Of a DNA stretch of 64,000 bases, positions 1-8,955 are shown one piece after another. Below the pieces are notes generated by a model, which was not told the DNA's origin, searched no databases, and worked only from the letters and a program-made list of their open reading frames with translations. Location: positions 1 through 64,000 of the forward strand of contig NZ_JACHYH010000010.1 of the NCBI RefSeq assembly GCF_014192715.1, written 5' to 3'. Each line of letters begins with the position of its first letter. Positions within the stretch are counted from its first letter, which is position 1. The stretch is from Luteibacter sp. Sphag1AF. Lineage in GTDB: Bacteria > Pseudomonadota > Gammaproteobacteria > Xanthomonadales > Rhodanobacteraceae. Both the position numbers and the translations under genes were made by a program.

Positions 1-34
1 CGATCTGTTCTTCGCTGAACTTCGACTTCTTCAT
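1..34 (-). CDS. IS3-family transposase OrfA, N-terminal fragment
   Basis: Eleven codons are visible on the minus strand, reading M-K-K-S-K-F-S-E-E-Q-I. This is the very common start of the helix-turn-helix OrfA of IS3-family elements (IS407/ISXac-like group). A strong AAGGAG ribosome binding site lies at 41-46, seven bases before the ATG. The protein would bind the IS ends and, after frameshifting into OrfB, form the transposase. Only the first residues can be seen, so subgroup assignment is not possible. Confidence 0.7.
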   Translation of the reverse strand, partial: MKKSKFSEEQI

Positions 35-95
35 ATAGAGCTCCTTGGATGGGAAACTCTACTTCCGTCTGGCTCGAACCAACGAGGACGCTTCA
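1..95 (-). mobile_element. Terminal part of an IS3-family insertion sequence, cut by the window edge
   Basis: The left edge holds the start of a transposase OrfA (next entry) plus the roughly 58 bp that normally separate an IS3-type terminus from orfA. The RHS reading frame arriving from the right ends exactly here, at a TGA (93-95) that would be the first three bases of the element read inward; IS3-family ends usually begin with TG. The exact boundary is inferred because the other end and the target duplication lie outside the window. Confidence 0.6.
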
Positions 96-3000
96 CCCCG
101 GCCCATCGCCCAAAGCCACGATGTTGCCAATCGCATCCCGGGAAAAATGCAGGTTCACTACAGGACTGGTGATGTCCGTCACCTGATAGTTAGCATCGTA
201 AGTACGGGTAACGGTCTGCCCGTTGCCCAAGGTATAGCTCACGAGTGGCCCGAACGGCAGATAGGTCGCGGCAGTGATCACCTGACTGGCCACGCCCTTC
301 GCAGGTGTCACGCTCACGGTGACGATCTGACCAAGCGCATCTCGGCCGTATTCCGTCACCAGACCGGAGGGAGTGGCAATGGCAGCGATGCGCCCGGCTC
401 GGGTATACGCATAGCCGGTGACATCGGTCGCTGCACCTTGCGTCTGGCGCCGCTCCGTGACGCGGCCCTGGTTGTCGTAGCAATACACCGTGGTGACGGC
501 CGTCTCTACGATGCGAGTCAGTCGCCCCGTCGGGAACGACGTGGCGCAGCCAGTGACGCTGTTTGCATCGTCGTAGTGGTAGGCGATATTGAGGCTGGCA
601 TCGGCATACGAGACAGAGGTTTTGCGTCCCAGCGCATCAAAGACCTGTGTCGCTACCGTGGCATTGGCATCCGTACGGGTGACAGGATTACCCGCCGCAT
701 TGAACGTCGTCGAATGAGTGCCGGTATCTGGGCTGGTTTGACTCGTTGGATTGCGCAGTCCGTCGAATGCGTAAGTCGTCACCAGTCCATCCGGATCTGT
801 CAGCGACGTCAGCTGATCCCTGGCATCGAAGGTGAACACGCTGGTCGTCGCTTTCGTGGCGGCGTCTGTCCCGCTGGCATTGGCCACGCGACTCACCAGG
901 CGATTCAGAACATCGAAGGTGTCCTTGCGCACCACGCCCAACGCGTCCTTCGTAGTCACGAGGTTGCCATTGGCGTCGTAGCTCCCGCTGGCCGCGGCAT
1001 CAAATACTGTTTGCGCTCGGCCATCGGTGACGCTTACCAGCTGCCCCAGCTTGTTGTACTTGCGGGTTAGCGCGCGCCGCGACGTTCCAGACGCATCGAA
1101 TGCTTCCTCCTTGATACGGTTGCCCGAGGCGTCAAGTGTGTAACGGATGTGATTGCCCGCCGCGTCGGCGACGTCCACCAGGCGATGCGCATCGTCGTAG
1201 GTGTAGGTGGCGTTGACACCATCGGCGTCAGTCACCGTCTTCAGCGCGCCGGTGGCCTCATATGTCAGCGTGATGGTCGCATCAGCGACCGAGGCAGATC
1301 CATCAGCATTGGCTCGGACAGTGCGCGTGGCGAGCCAACCACGCGGCGTGTAGGTCACGTCGATGATGACGCCATTGGCGTCCTTCAGGCGCACGGGGCG
1401 ACCATGGCGGTCGTAAGCCACCAAAGTGGTCACGTGACCGGCCGCATCAGTGATCTGAGCGAGATCGCCAGCTCGGTGGCAAGTGCCACCGATGGTGGCG
1501 CAGTTGCTCTCGTCAGTGGTCAGGTAGTAGGTATAACGGGTGAGTTCCGTCACATCAGCCCGCGGGCCGGTGATCGTCAGCCGCAGACCCACCCGAGGGC
1601 ACTGGGTCGAATCTACGGCGTCGCAGTAGGTGTAGCGGGTCTGACGGATACCCTCGGGTGCCTGCGCCTGACTGCCGCAAGCGTAAGTGGCAGCGACCGA
1701 TGGGGCGATGGCGCACTCGGCGATCACCTGGCCTCGGGCGTTGTAGGCCCAAACGTCCTTCGCGACAACGATACCCTTGGCATCCGAGATCATACGGGTG
1801 AGTGGCTGACGGTGCATCGTGTCCCAGGTAGAACTGATCGTACGCTGCGCACCGGTTCCCGAAGCCTCGATCTGCTTAGTCAGCAGCCCGTTGGCGTCAT
1901 AAGCGGTCGAGGTCACCGTGCCACGAAAGTCCGTGAAGCTGGCGGGATAACCGCGAGTGTCGTAGGTCGCCGACTTCCAGGGCTGGTTGCACTGGTTGCC
2001 GCACAGAGTGCTGGCGCCACTCGGCTTGAGGGTTCGAGCACCATCGTCGGCGAATCCCAGGGTGACTATCAGGCCCAAAGGCGTGGTCATCTTGGCTGGA
2101 ACGCCGCCGTTTTGAGAGTAGCTGGCATAAGAAAGCGAGATCTTGTCTGCTCCGCCGGCGAACTGCGATGTGAGTGCGTAGTTTTTGTTGTCGTAGGTCG
2201 TGGTCTCGAAGCGCACGCCCTTCTCATCAATGATGCCCGTCAGTTCCGAGGGAAAAGAGCTGGGTGCTGCCGCGTAGGCCGTCTCGGCATAAAGGTATTG
2301 GCGTGTGGAGTTGTCGGCATAAGTCACCTTGGCCAAGTTGCCACTGGCGCCGTACGCGTATGTAGACGACTGGCCCGCAGGGTCGGTGACCTTCGACAGG
2401 CGGCCCTCGGCATCGTAGCTCAAGCTCAGCACACGCCCCTGGGGATCTGTGACGGCAATTAGCAAACCCTGACCAGTAGCAATGGCTGGATCGGTACCAG
2501 CGTCGCTATAGGTCAGTGTCGTCACCACGCCGTTATCGTCCGCGATAGACAGCAGGCGCCCACTATTATCATAGGTCTCGGTTTCCCTCGTGGCCGCTAT
2601 GCGAAGGGCATACCCCATGGCCAGACCGGTCGTCGCATCATTCGTGACCGTCAAGGTTTCAGCTGCGTTCGTGTCGGCAGTCCACACGCCGCCGCTGCTC
2701 TGAAAGCGCACCAACGAGCCGTCGGGACGGCGTGCGTAGATCAGGCCGCCGTTGGGGCCACTGTGCGGCATGAGATTGATGGTGCGATCGAATGAGTGGC
2801 GCCACTTGGGCCCCATTGTGGTAGCGACCACAAAGTTAGATGAGTTGTAAAAGCGGCGAAAGGTCAGCCACGACGAGGTATGCAGGTCGGTATCCTGTCG
2901 AAAGACGCTGCCGTTCGCCGCATTAATGGGATCGCCCTCCAAGGGCGTGCCCACGTCGCTGGATGCTGTCTTGGTCATCCCTTCCTGACTACTGCCGCGG

Positions 3001-3431
3001 GGACCGAGCGTATCCGTAGGCGAGCCGTTGCCACCGGTGCACATCATGCGGCAGCCGCCCGCATTCTTGGGCTGAAATCCCTGGCCGGTCACATTGCTTG
3101 CGAAAATGTAGGCGCCAAAAGTTTGCCCGGTAGTTCCGTCTGCATTGACGTAGTTGATGCTCACCGAGGCCCCGGTGTCGCTTGTACTACTTCGGTAGTC
3201 CACAGAGAACGTGTGGGGTTTGCACGTCAGATTAGTGGCGCAGGAGTTTTCGTAGCGCGCGATGAATGAGTTGACCGCCGCATCCACGGAAAGGAAGCCA
3301 CGTTCGGATCCAAATGCCGTGTTGTAGCTGTAGGGCGGCCCATAGACCCAGGTAGCGTGTGCACCAAAGGAAATCAGGGGAAGCGCGGTGCACAGCAAGA
3401 GGCGTGCGCGCGCGGCGAGCGTCGAACACAT
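93..3431 (-). CDS. RHS/YD-repeat secreted protein, 3'-truncated at an IS element
   Basis: About 1,110 residues. A signal peptide (hydrophobic LLLCTALPLISFG, cleavage after AHA) is followed by a cysteine-containing N-terminal domain, a DUF6531-like segment (DPINAANGSVFRQDTDL...LTFRRFYNS) and many YD repeats of the type YDxxGRLxxxxDxxG. RHS proteins form a shell enclosing a C-terminal toxin or adhesin tip. Here the frame stops after ...SRDAIGNIVALGDGPG without the conserved RHS core (the RYYDPxxGRFLSPDP signature) and without a tip, and the stop coincides with the presumed IS edge. The second ATG (3431) is preferred over 3440 because AAGG at 3441-3444 is correctly spaced only for it. Probably a disrupted gene; the missing 3' part may lie beyond the IS. 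Confidence 0.8.
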   Translation of the reverse strand: MCSTLAARARLLLCTALPLISFGAHATWVYGPPYSYNTAFGSERGFLSVDAAVNSFIARYENSCATNLTCKPHTFSVDYRSSTSDTGASVSINYVNADGTTGQTFGAYIFASNVTGQGFQPKNAGGCRMMCTGGNGSPTDTLGPRGSSQEGMTKTASSDVGTPLEGDPINAANGSVFRQDTDLHTSSWLTFRRFYNSSNFVVATTMGPKWRHSFDRTINLMPHSGPNGGLIYARRPDGSLVRFQSSGGVWTADTNAAETLTVTNDATTGLAMGYALRIAATRETETYDNSGRLLSIADDNGVVTTLTYSDAGTDPAIATGQGLLIAVTDPQGRVLSLSYDAEGRLSKVTDPAGQSSTYAYGASGNLAKVTYADNSTRQYLYAETAYAAAPSSFPSELTGIIDEKGVRFETTTYDNKNYALTSQFAGGADKISLSYASYSQNGGVPAKMTTPLGLIVTLGFADDGARTLKPSGASTLCGNQCNQPWKSATYDTRGYPASFTDFRGTVTSTAYDANGLLTKQIEASGTGAQRTISSTWDTMHRQPLTRMISDAKGIVVAKDVWAYNARGQVIAECAIAPSVAATYACGSQAQAPEGIRQTRYTYCDAVDSTQCPRVGLRLTITGPRADVTELTRYTYYLTTDESNCATIGGTCHRAGDLAQITDAAGHVTTLVAYDRHGRPVRLKDANGVIIDVTYTPRGWLATRTVRANADGSASVADATITLTYEATGALKTVTDADGVNATYTYDDAHRLVDVADAAGNHIRYTLDASGNRIKEEAFDASGTSRRALTRKYNKLGQLVSVTDGRAQTVFDAAASGSYDANGNLVTTKDALGVVRKDTFDVLNRLVSRVANASGTDAATKATTSVFTFDARDQLTSLTDPDGLVTTYAFDGLRNPTSQTSPDTGTHSTTFNAAGNPVTRTDANATVATQVFDALGRKTSVSYADASLNIAYHYDDANSVTGCATSFPTGRLTRIVETAVTTVYCYDNQGRVTERRQTQGAATDVTGYAYTRAGRIAAIATPSGLVTEYGRDALGQIVTVSVTPAKGVASQVITAATYLPFGPLVSYTLGNGQTVTRTYDANYQVTDITSPVVNLHFSRDAIGNIVALGDGPG

Positions 3432-3646
3432 ATGAAACATCCTTATTCCGTCGGAGTGAATTTTCAGGCTACGACGAACGCTCCTTCAGCTGTGCTGATG
3501 ATCACGTAGACATTGGCTGGTGTGACTGCGGCACATTGGGCATGCGGAGCCGGGCTTGCCCGCGATCCGAAACTTGCCGCCCATGCCTTTCCCCCAGCCC
3601 CCTGGGCAGCGCATCATGTACGCCTGTCCCACCACAGGAACATCCC

Positions 3647-4312
3647 ATGACCACTGAACAGACAACCGGCACCGACCTTCTGGGTCTGCTCAAAGGGGTA
3701 GATGCCTTTACCCACAAGATATTCCCCGAAAGCGCAGAACTTTTCGGGGAACTCGCCAACGGTCAGGCGCCCCATACCCTTTTCATCACCTGCGCCGACT
3801 CCCGCGTGGTGCCGGAAATGATCACCCAGACCCAGCCTGGTGAGCTCTTCGTGTGCCGAAACATCGGCAACATGGTTCCCGGCTATGGCGAAATGCTCGG
3901 TGGCGTATCGGCCGTGGTCGAGTACGCCATCATGGTGCTTGGTGTCCGTCAGGTCGTCGTCTGCGGGCACAGCGATTGCGGTGCCATGAAGGGCCTGCTG
4001 GCCCCCGCCTCCACACGCGACATGCACACCGTGCAAGCGTGGCTCAGGAACGCAGAGGCGGCTCGCAGCGCCGTCTTCGCCCGCCACCTGGAGGACGACG
4101 AAGCGCTCCGTGCACTGATTGAAGAAAACGTGCGCCTCCAATTGACGCACCTGCGCACCCACCCTTCTGTCGCCGCCGGACTGGGCGAAAAGCGCCTGGC
4201 GCTCCAGGGCTGGGTCTATGACATCGAGCATGGCAAGGTCACCGTCCTGGACAACGCCAGCGACACCTTCATTTCGCTGGATGAAGCCATCGCCCGCGAG
4301 AGCGCCCGGTGA
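3647..4312 (+). CDS. can: Beta-class carbonic anhydrase
   Basis: 221 residues, normal for the bacterial Can/CynT family. It interconverts CO2 and bicarbonate using zinc. The zinc ligand motifs are clear: CADSR (Cys and the Asp-Arg dyad) and HSDCGAM (His and Cys). The start at 3647 has AGGAA six bases upstream; the frame is open further 5' but that part does not resemble the family. The gene ends in GTGA, overlapping the start of the next gene, so the two are translationally coupled. No signal peptide, so cytoplasmic. Confidence 0.95.
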   Translation: MTTEQTTGTDLLGLLKGVDAFTHKIFPESAELFGELANGQAPHTLFITCADSRVVPEMITQTQPGELFVCRNIGNMVPGYGEMLGGVSAVVEYAIMVLGVRQVVVCGHSDCGAMKGLLAPASTRDMHTVQAWLRNAEAARSAVFARHLEDDEALRALIEENVRLQLTHLRTHPSVAAGLGEKRLALQGWVYDIEHGKVTVLDNASDTFISLDEAIARESAR

Positions 4313-5184
4313 TCATTCCAGGTCGCGCCCATCTCGGGCACATTCTGAAATACGTCGGACGACCGCTGATCCTGCTCTTTGCATGGGATGTGGCGGTCAC
4401 CGCCGCGTATTACTACTTCACGCCACACTGGATCGAATTCCCGGCGTTGCCGCTCACCCTGCTGGGCTCCGCTGTCGCCGTATATCTCAGCTTCCGCAAT
4501 ACCACCGCATATGCGCGGTGGTGGGAAGCTCGGACGCTGTGGGGGGCCATGGTCAATTCATCGCGGACACTTGCCCGCGAACTCGGCACGCTGCTGCCAG
4601 CAGGGGCGGCCGTCGCGCCACTGGTGCACCGGCAGGTCGCCTATGTGCATGCACTGCGTCTGCACCTGCGCCGGCAGTCCCCCTGGGAAGAGCTCCAGCG
4701 ATTGCTGCCGCCTGAAGAACTGGATGAACTGCGCCGCGTCACCAACGTGCCGCAGGCCATTCTCACGCGCACGGCCGGGATGATCCGCCAGACGGACGTG
4801 GAAGCCATTCGTCACGTAGCCATTGAACGCACGCTGGGCGAACTGACCAATGCACAAGGTGGCCTCGAACGCATCAAGAACACCCCGCTGCCGCAGCAGT
4901 ACGCCACCTATCCTGCGCTGTTCACTCACGCGTTCTGCATCCTGCTGCCGCTGGGACTGGTGGAAACGCTGGGCCTTTACACGCCTCTTGGTTCCACCGC
5001 GGCCGGGTTCCTGTTTCTCGCCCTGCTGCAAATCGGCAACGACATCCAGAACCCGTTTGAAAACACCGAGAACGATGTGCCCATGACCGCCATCACCCGC
5101 GCCATTGAAATCGACCTTCGCGATGGACTGGGCGAGCAGCACGGGCTGACGCCCCTGACCCCTGAGGCTGGCGTACTCTGGTAA
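4309..5184 (+). CDS. Bestrophin-like (YneE/UPF0187 family) anion channel
   Basis: 291 residues starting with GTG inside the stop of can. Hydrophobic segments are visible near residues 15-35, 45-62, 200-225 and 230-245. Hallmarks of bacterial bestrophin homologues: a short N-terminal hairpin, SFRNTTAYARWWEARTLWG, and the C-terminal segment GNDIQNPFENTENDVPM. Family members form pentameric anion (chloride/bicarbonate) channels or, for some bacterial homologues, cation-conducting channels. The four-base overlap with a carbonic anhydrase suggests bicarbonate as the relevant ion; that is inference. An intrinsic-terminator-like hairpin follows immediately. Confidence 0.88.
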   Translation: MIIPGRAHLGHILKYVGRPLILLFAWDVAVTAAYYYFTPHWIEFPALPLTLLGSAVAVYLSFRNTTAYARWWEARTLWGAMVNSSRTLARELGTLLPAGAAVAPLVHRQVAYVHALRLHLRRQSPWEELQRLLPPEELDELRRVTNVPQAILTRTAGMIRQTDVEAIRHVAIERTLGELTNAQGGLERIKNTPLPQQYATYPALFTHAFCILLPLGLVETLGLYTPLGSTAAGFLFLALLQIGNDIQNPFENTENDVPMTAITRAIEIDLRDGLGEQHGLTPLTPEAGVLW

Positions 5185-5185
5185 A

Positions 5186-5216
5186 TCACAAGGGCCGGAA
5201 CATCCGGCCCTTGTGA
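5186..5216. terminator. Perfect 13-bp hairpin between convergent genes
   Basis: TCACAAGGGCCGG (5186-5198) pairs with CCGGCCCTTGTGA (5204-5216) around a five-base loop. It lies two bases after the bestrophin stop and ten bases from the chitinase stop, so it can serve both convergent transcripts. On the minus strand it is followed by TTTACC, on the plus strand there is no U tract. Confidence 0.7.
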
Positions 5217-5225
5217 CATCACACC

Positions 5226-6539
5226 TCAGCGCCCCAGGTCGTTGAGGAAGCGTTTGGTGTACTGCACCGGCGTGGTGCCTGGCATGGAGTTGCAGGTGGG
5301 TGACGCCGTGGTCTGCCCACTGCCGCCGCACGGCGTATCGCGATCCAGCGACCAGAAGTGGATGCCCGCCAGCTTGTTGGCTACGGCCCATGCCGTCATG
5401 GTGTCCACATCAGCCAGTTTGAACACGTTGGCCGACACGTCATTGACACCGATCATCGGCGTGAGCTCGATCTGCGTATACGGAATGCCATAAGTGTGCT
5501 GGAGGTTCTTCGCCGCCTGAATCGCGGACTGCCCCATGTCGCACGTTCCATTGGCCACCACGCAGATCGCACTGCTGCCCGAGCCGTAATCCATCACCAT
5601 CAGGTTGATGATGTAGTTGCTCAGGCCACCGGCCTTGATCGCCTTGATGACCGCGTCGCCCGTGCTGTTGAGGCCGCCGTAGCTGCCGTCCGACGCACCG
5701 AGCGTGGCCAGGGTGAAGGAGTAACGCAGGTTCGGGTAAAGCGTCTGCGCGTACTTCACGGTCGAAATCAGCGAGGCCAGCTGCGCGGGCGTCTGGCCGC
5801 CCTCGATGTCGAAGTCGATGCCAACCATGTGCGATGAGTTGTACGTCGACAGGAACTTCGCCATGCCCGCCGTCGTGGAGCAGGTGAACGTACCCGCCTG
5901 ACCACCCGTCGACACCACGTAGTTGAGGCCGGAGCTGTTCAGCGCAGGAATGTTTGCGCTGGCGAAATTGGCCGCCGGCACGCCGCCCCAGTTCTCGCTG
6001 CCGCATTCGCCCGTGGCGAACGCGAGCGTGAGGGCGCCCAGGTTTGGCTGCACGGTCGAATAGAAGCTGCCACTGCCCACCACCGGAAGAACCGTGCCCG
6101 ACGCCGCGGTCTGCATCGAGTTGGTGTTCCAGTTGAGATTGATCGTCACGTCCTTGTAGGGACTGAAGAGCAACGTGCCTGGTGCGGGCGGTGGATTGGT
6201 CGGCGGCGGCGGATCGACGGGCGGGGGCGTGGTGCCACCGCCGCTGCATGATCCGGTGGATGTCCAGGGCTGGCCCGAACCGGACGGGCCGCTACTGGTC
6301 GCCGGGTCGTTGCCCTGGGTCCACCAGTTGGCCTTGTAGTTTGTACCGTTTTCGCTTGCCGTGTTGCCGGCCGTATAGACGGCTGTGGCACTCCACGCAG
6401 CGGCGCAGGCCGTTTGCGCGTGGACAACGCCGGTCGGCGCAAGCGCGCCCACCAATCCCAGTGAAATCGCCGCAGCCAGGGCTGCGGTGGATGTACACGA
6501 TACCGCCATGACGCGCGTACGCGATGAACGCATGGACAT
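5226..6539 (-). CDS. Secreted GH18 chitinase with N-terminal chitin-binding module
   Basis: 437 residues. Signal peptide (residues 1-42, cleavage after VHAQ/HA), a CBM5/12 chitin-binding module (about 45-98, aromatic NWWTQG and QPWTSTG), a proline-rich linker (101-121) and a GH18 TIM-barrel. The catalytic stretch GIDFDIEGG gives D242, D244 and E246, the D-x-D-x-E acid motif with Glu as proton donor; the first Asp of the usual DGxDxDxE is Val. Start 6539 was chosen because GGAGG lies eight bases upstream; the longer frame adds 27 residues that would hide the signal peptide. It hydrolyses chitin outside the cell; a NagR-like operator about 130 bp upstream points to N-acetylglucosamine control. 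Confidence 0.92.
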   Translation of the reverse strand: MSMRSSRTRVMAVSCTSTAALAAAISLGLVGALAPTGVVHAQTACAAAWSATAVYTAGNTASENGTNYKANWWTQGNDPATSSGPSGSGQPWTSTGSCSGGGTTPPPVDPPPPTNPPPAPGTLLFSPYKDVTINLNWNTNSMQTAASGTVLPVVGSGSFYSTVQPNLGALTLAFATGECGSENWGGVPAANFASANIPALNSSGLNYVVSTGGQAGTFTCSTTAGMAKFLSTYNSSHMVGIDFDIEGGQTPAQLASLISTVKYAQTLYPNLRYSFTLATLGASDGSYGGLNSTGDAVIKAIKAGGLSNYIINLMVMDYGSGSSAICVVANGTCDMGQSAIQAAKNLQHTYGIPYTQIELTPMIGVNDVSANVFKLADVDTMTAWAVANKLAGIHFWSLDRDTPCGGSGQTTASPTCNSMPGTTPVQYTKRFLNDLGR

Positions 6540-6667
6540 GGGTTCTGCCTCCGTGTTTGCAGATATCAAATCGACAAGGCGCGAACCCTTCCACCCCTTC
6601 CGGTAAAGGCACTCGCGCACCCCTTCGCACCATCGCGTCGCGATGGCTGCCCGATGAGATACGGCGA

Positions 6668-6685
6668 AATGACAACGTTGTCTAT
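6668..6685. promoter_or_regulatory. NagR-type operator upstream of the chitinase
   Basis: AATGACAACGTTGTCTAT contains the perfect 12-bp palindrome GACAACGTTGTC. It matches 16 of 18 positions of the NagR (LacI-family) consensus I recall for xanthomonads, AATGACARCGYTGTCATT. It sits 129 bp upstream of the chitinase start in an otherwise gene-free region (6540-6840), where repression relieved by N-acetylglucosamine or its phosphate would make sense. Confidence 0.6.
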
Positions 6686-6840
6686 CGAAGACAGAGCAAA
6701 ACGTGACTGCCGTCGTGAAGCGGCATTTAACACGCCCTGCTGCAACGCAGGATGCAAGCGCGAATCAACTCATGAATCTTGAAATAAAGGGTCGGACGCG
6801 CCGCAACATCCAAAGGCAAAAGCCGGTTGACCTGCCTGAC

Positions 6841-6877
6841 AACGTTTGTCCTGTGAGCAAGCCACAGGACAAACGTT
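6841..6877 (-). terminator. Perfect 15-bp hairpin downstream of mmsB
   Basis: AACGTTTGTCCTGTG (6841-6855) pairs perfectly with CACAGGACAAACGTT (6863-6877) around a seven-base loop, 11 bp beyond the mmsB stop. There is no long U tract after it on either strand, so it may be a terminator of the valine operon or a 3'-end stabiliser. The rest of 6540-6888 has no credible gene. Confidence 0.55.
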
Positions 6878-6888
6878 CCGACTCCGGA

Positions 6889-7779
6889 TCAGATATCCGG
6901 CGCCACCACACGTACCACGCTGGAGAAGTCCAGCCCGCCATGGCCGTTGCGGCTGTTGATGGCGTAGAGGTTACGGGCCAGCTCCCCGAGAGGAATGGTC
7001 GCGCCTGACTGCATGGCGGCTTCCGCGGCAAGGCCGAGATCCTTAAGCATCAGATCGTTGCCGAATCCACCCGTATAACCGCGCGACGACGGCGCATTTT
7101 CCAGCACGCCCGGCCACGGGTTGCACACTTCGGTGGCCCAGCTGCGACCCGTGCTCACGGCCATCATCTGCGACAGCACAGCAGGATCAAGGCCATGGCT
7201 CACACCGAGGGCCAGCGCCTCGCCCGTGGCTGCCATGATCACGCCCAGCGCCATGTTGTTGCACAGCTTGGCCACCTGCCCTGCGCCGGAGGCGCCGACG
7301 TGAAAGATGTTGCGACCCATGCCCTGCAACACCGGGCGCGCACGCTCCAGCGTGTCGGCCTGGCCACCCACGATGAACGTGAGCGTGCCGGCGGCGGCTC
7401 CGGCCGTGCCTCCGGATACCGGGGCATCAAGCATCTGCAAACCGCGTGCAGCCGCTGCTTCCGCGACTTTTCGCGCTGACGCCGGAGCGATGGTGCTGCA
7501 ATCAATGACCAGCGCGCCTTCCGGAATGTGCCCCATCAGGCCATCAGCACCCAGATACAGACCTTCCACGTGGCGGCTGGCCGGCAGCATCGAAATCACG
7601 ACTTCCGCATCAGCCACCGCTTCAGCCGCGCTGGATGCGACCACCGCGCCCGCCGCGCTCGCTGCCTGCATCGACGCTGCGCTCAGGTCGAAAACGCGTA
7701 GCGCGTGCCCGGCTTTCACCAGGTTGGCAGCCATCGGGCCGCCCATATTTCCAAGACCGATAAATGCGATCCGGCTCAT
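6889..7779 (-). CDS. mmsB: 3-hydroxyisobutyrate dehydrogenase
   Basis: 296 residues, usual family length. Oxidises 3-hydroxyisobutyrate to methylmalonate semialdehyde with NAD+ in valine catabolism. N-terminal dinucleotide-binding motif GLGNMGGPMAANL (residues 8-20), substrate-binding DAPVSGGTAGA and the catalytic lysine segment GAGQVAKLCNN are all present. AGAGGA precedes the ATG by seven bases. Last gene of a tightly packed operon in which every upstream junction is an overlap or a gap below 13 bp. Confidence 0.95.
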   Translation of the reverse strand: MSRIAFIGLGNMGGPMAANLVKAGHALRVFDLSAASMQAASAAGAVVASSAAEAVADAEVVISMLPASRHVEGLYLGADGLMGHIPEGALVIDCSTIAPASARKVAEAAAARGLQMLDAPVSGGTAGAAAGTLTFIVGGQADTLERARPVLQGMGRNIFHVGASGAGQVAKLCNNMALGVIMAATGEALALGVSHGLDPAVLSQMMAVSTGRSWATEVCNPWPGVLENAPSSRGYTGGFGNDLMLKDLGLAAEAAMQSGATIPLGELARNLYAINSRNGHGGLDFSSVVRVVAPDI

Positions 7780-7791
7780 CGTGCATTCCTC

Positions 7792-8955
7792 TTAAGTGGC
7801 GCTGCGGCCCAGATCGGCCAGCGGGTGGTGGCCGGCCGACCAGGGCTCGGCAAAGAAGGCTTCGGCCCACGATGGCGTCGCGTCTGCAAGCGTCGCGGGG
7901 TTCCAGCGTGGCTGGCGATCCTTGTCGATCAGCAAGGCACGGATGCCTTCCTGGAAGTCGCCGTGTGCGGCGCAGTGAAGCGACACCACGTACTCCATGC
8001 GGAACACGTCGGCCAGCGACGCATCACGCGCACGACGCGAAAGCTCAAACGCCAGGCGCGCCGAACCCGGAGCACCGGCCGCAAGCGTGCGCCTGGCCGA
8101 TTCCAGCCACGGATCGTCACCGGGCATCGCCTCGATGGCGGCAATCACGGCGTCGAGCGTATCGGCCGCACATGCCGCATGAATGGCGTCGCGGTGACGA
8201 GCCAGCGGACCCACGTCCGGTTGACCCGCCATATCCGAAAGCAACGAGGTGAGCGCCTGCGCATTATCGGCCGCGCGGATCGACCACGCCTGCGCAGACA
8301 ACGCCGAATAGACGTCCGCGCGCTGCTCGTCCCGCAGATAGTGATCCGCCAGACCGGCGTGAATCGCATCGGCCGCCCCCAGCGGCGCACCCGTAAGCGC
8401 GAGGAACAGACCCGCGTGATCGGGCACACGATTGAGCAGCCAGCTGCCGCCCACATCCGGATACAGACCCACGGTGATCTCAGGCATGGCCAGCTTCGAC
8501 CGCTCCGTCACCACGCGATGAGTCGCGCCCGACATCAGGCCGATGCCGCCGCCCATGACGATGCCATGGCCCCAGCACAGTACCGGCTTCGCACAGGTGT
8601 GAATGCGATGATCGAGGCGATATTCCACCTCGAAGAAATCGCGAGCGTAACCATTGGCCAGGATGTCGTCACTGCCGGACTCACGATGAGCCAGCATCGA
8701 ACGGTAGAGCCCCTGGAGGTCACCGCCCGCGCAGAACGCCTTTTCACCGCTGCCCTGCAACACCACGACAGCGATGCGCTCGTCGGCTTCCCATGCAATC
8801 AGTTGATCGTCCAGAAGCCGCGCCATGTCCAGCGACAGGCCATTGAGCGTGGCCGGCGCATTGAGCGTGGCAATGCCAATACGGAAGCCACCAGCGGCCT
8901 CGCGCTCCTCGAAAAGTACCGGCGCCTGAGCACCGGCATCGGTTTCATGCGTCAT
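7792..8955 (-). CDS. 3-hydroxyisobutyryl-CoA hydrolase (enoyl-CoA hydratase superfamily)
   Basis: 387 residues, longer than ordinary enoyl-CoA hydratases and typical for HIBCH enzymes. The crotonase-fold oxyanion segments KAFCAGGDLQGLY and GHGIVMGGGIGLM are followed by the HIBCH-typical MPEITVGLYPDVGGSWLLNR. It would hydrolyse (S)-3-hydroxyisobutyryl-CoA to free 3-hydroxyisobutyrate, which mmsB then oxidises. Start overlaps the preceding hydratase gene by ATGA. The alternative, a generic enoyl-CoA hydratase/isomerase, is less likely given the operon. Confidence 0.88.
   Translation of the reverse strand: MTHETDAGAQAPVLFEEREAAGGFRIGIATLNAPATLNGLSLDMARLLDDQLIAWEADERIAVVVLQGSGEKAFCAGGDLQGLYRSMLAHRESGSDDILANGYARDFFEVEYRLDHRIHTCAKPVLCWGHGIVMGGGIGLMSGATHRVVTERSKLAMPEITVGLYPDVGGSWLLNRVPDHAGLFLALTGAPLGAADAIHAGLADHYLRDEQRADVYSALSAQAWSIRAADNAQALTSLLSDMAGQPDVGPLARHRDAIHAACAADTLDAVIAAIEAMPGDDPWLESARRTLAAGAPGSARLAFELSRRARDASLADVFRMEYVVSLHCAAHGDFQEGIRALLIDKDRQPRWNPATLADATPSWAEAFFAEPWSAGHHPLADLGRSAT

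Noticed and set aside
71-95. GGCTCGAACC as a tRNA T-loop
   Set aside because: No acceptor, anticodon or D stem can be built around it; it belongs to the IS end.
45-3269. Long plus-strand frames opposite the RHS gene
   Set aside because: They are mirror frames of the repetitive RHS coding sequence, rich in Arg/Gly/His and without ribosome binding sites or recognisable motifs.
6703-7008. Plus-strand frame of 101 codons near mmsB
   Set aside because: It spans the mmsB hairpin and the antisense of mmsB, with no ribosome binding site.
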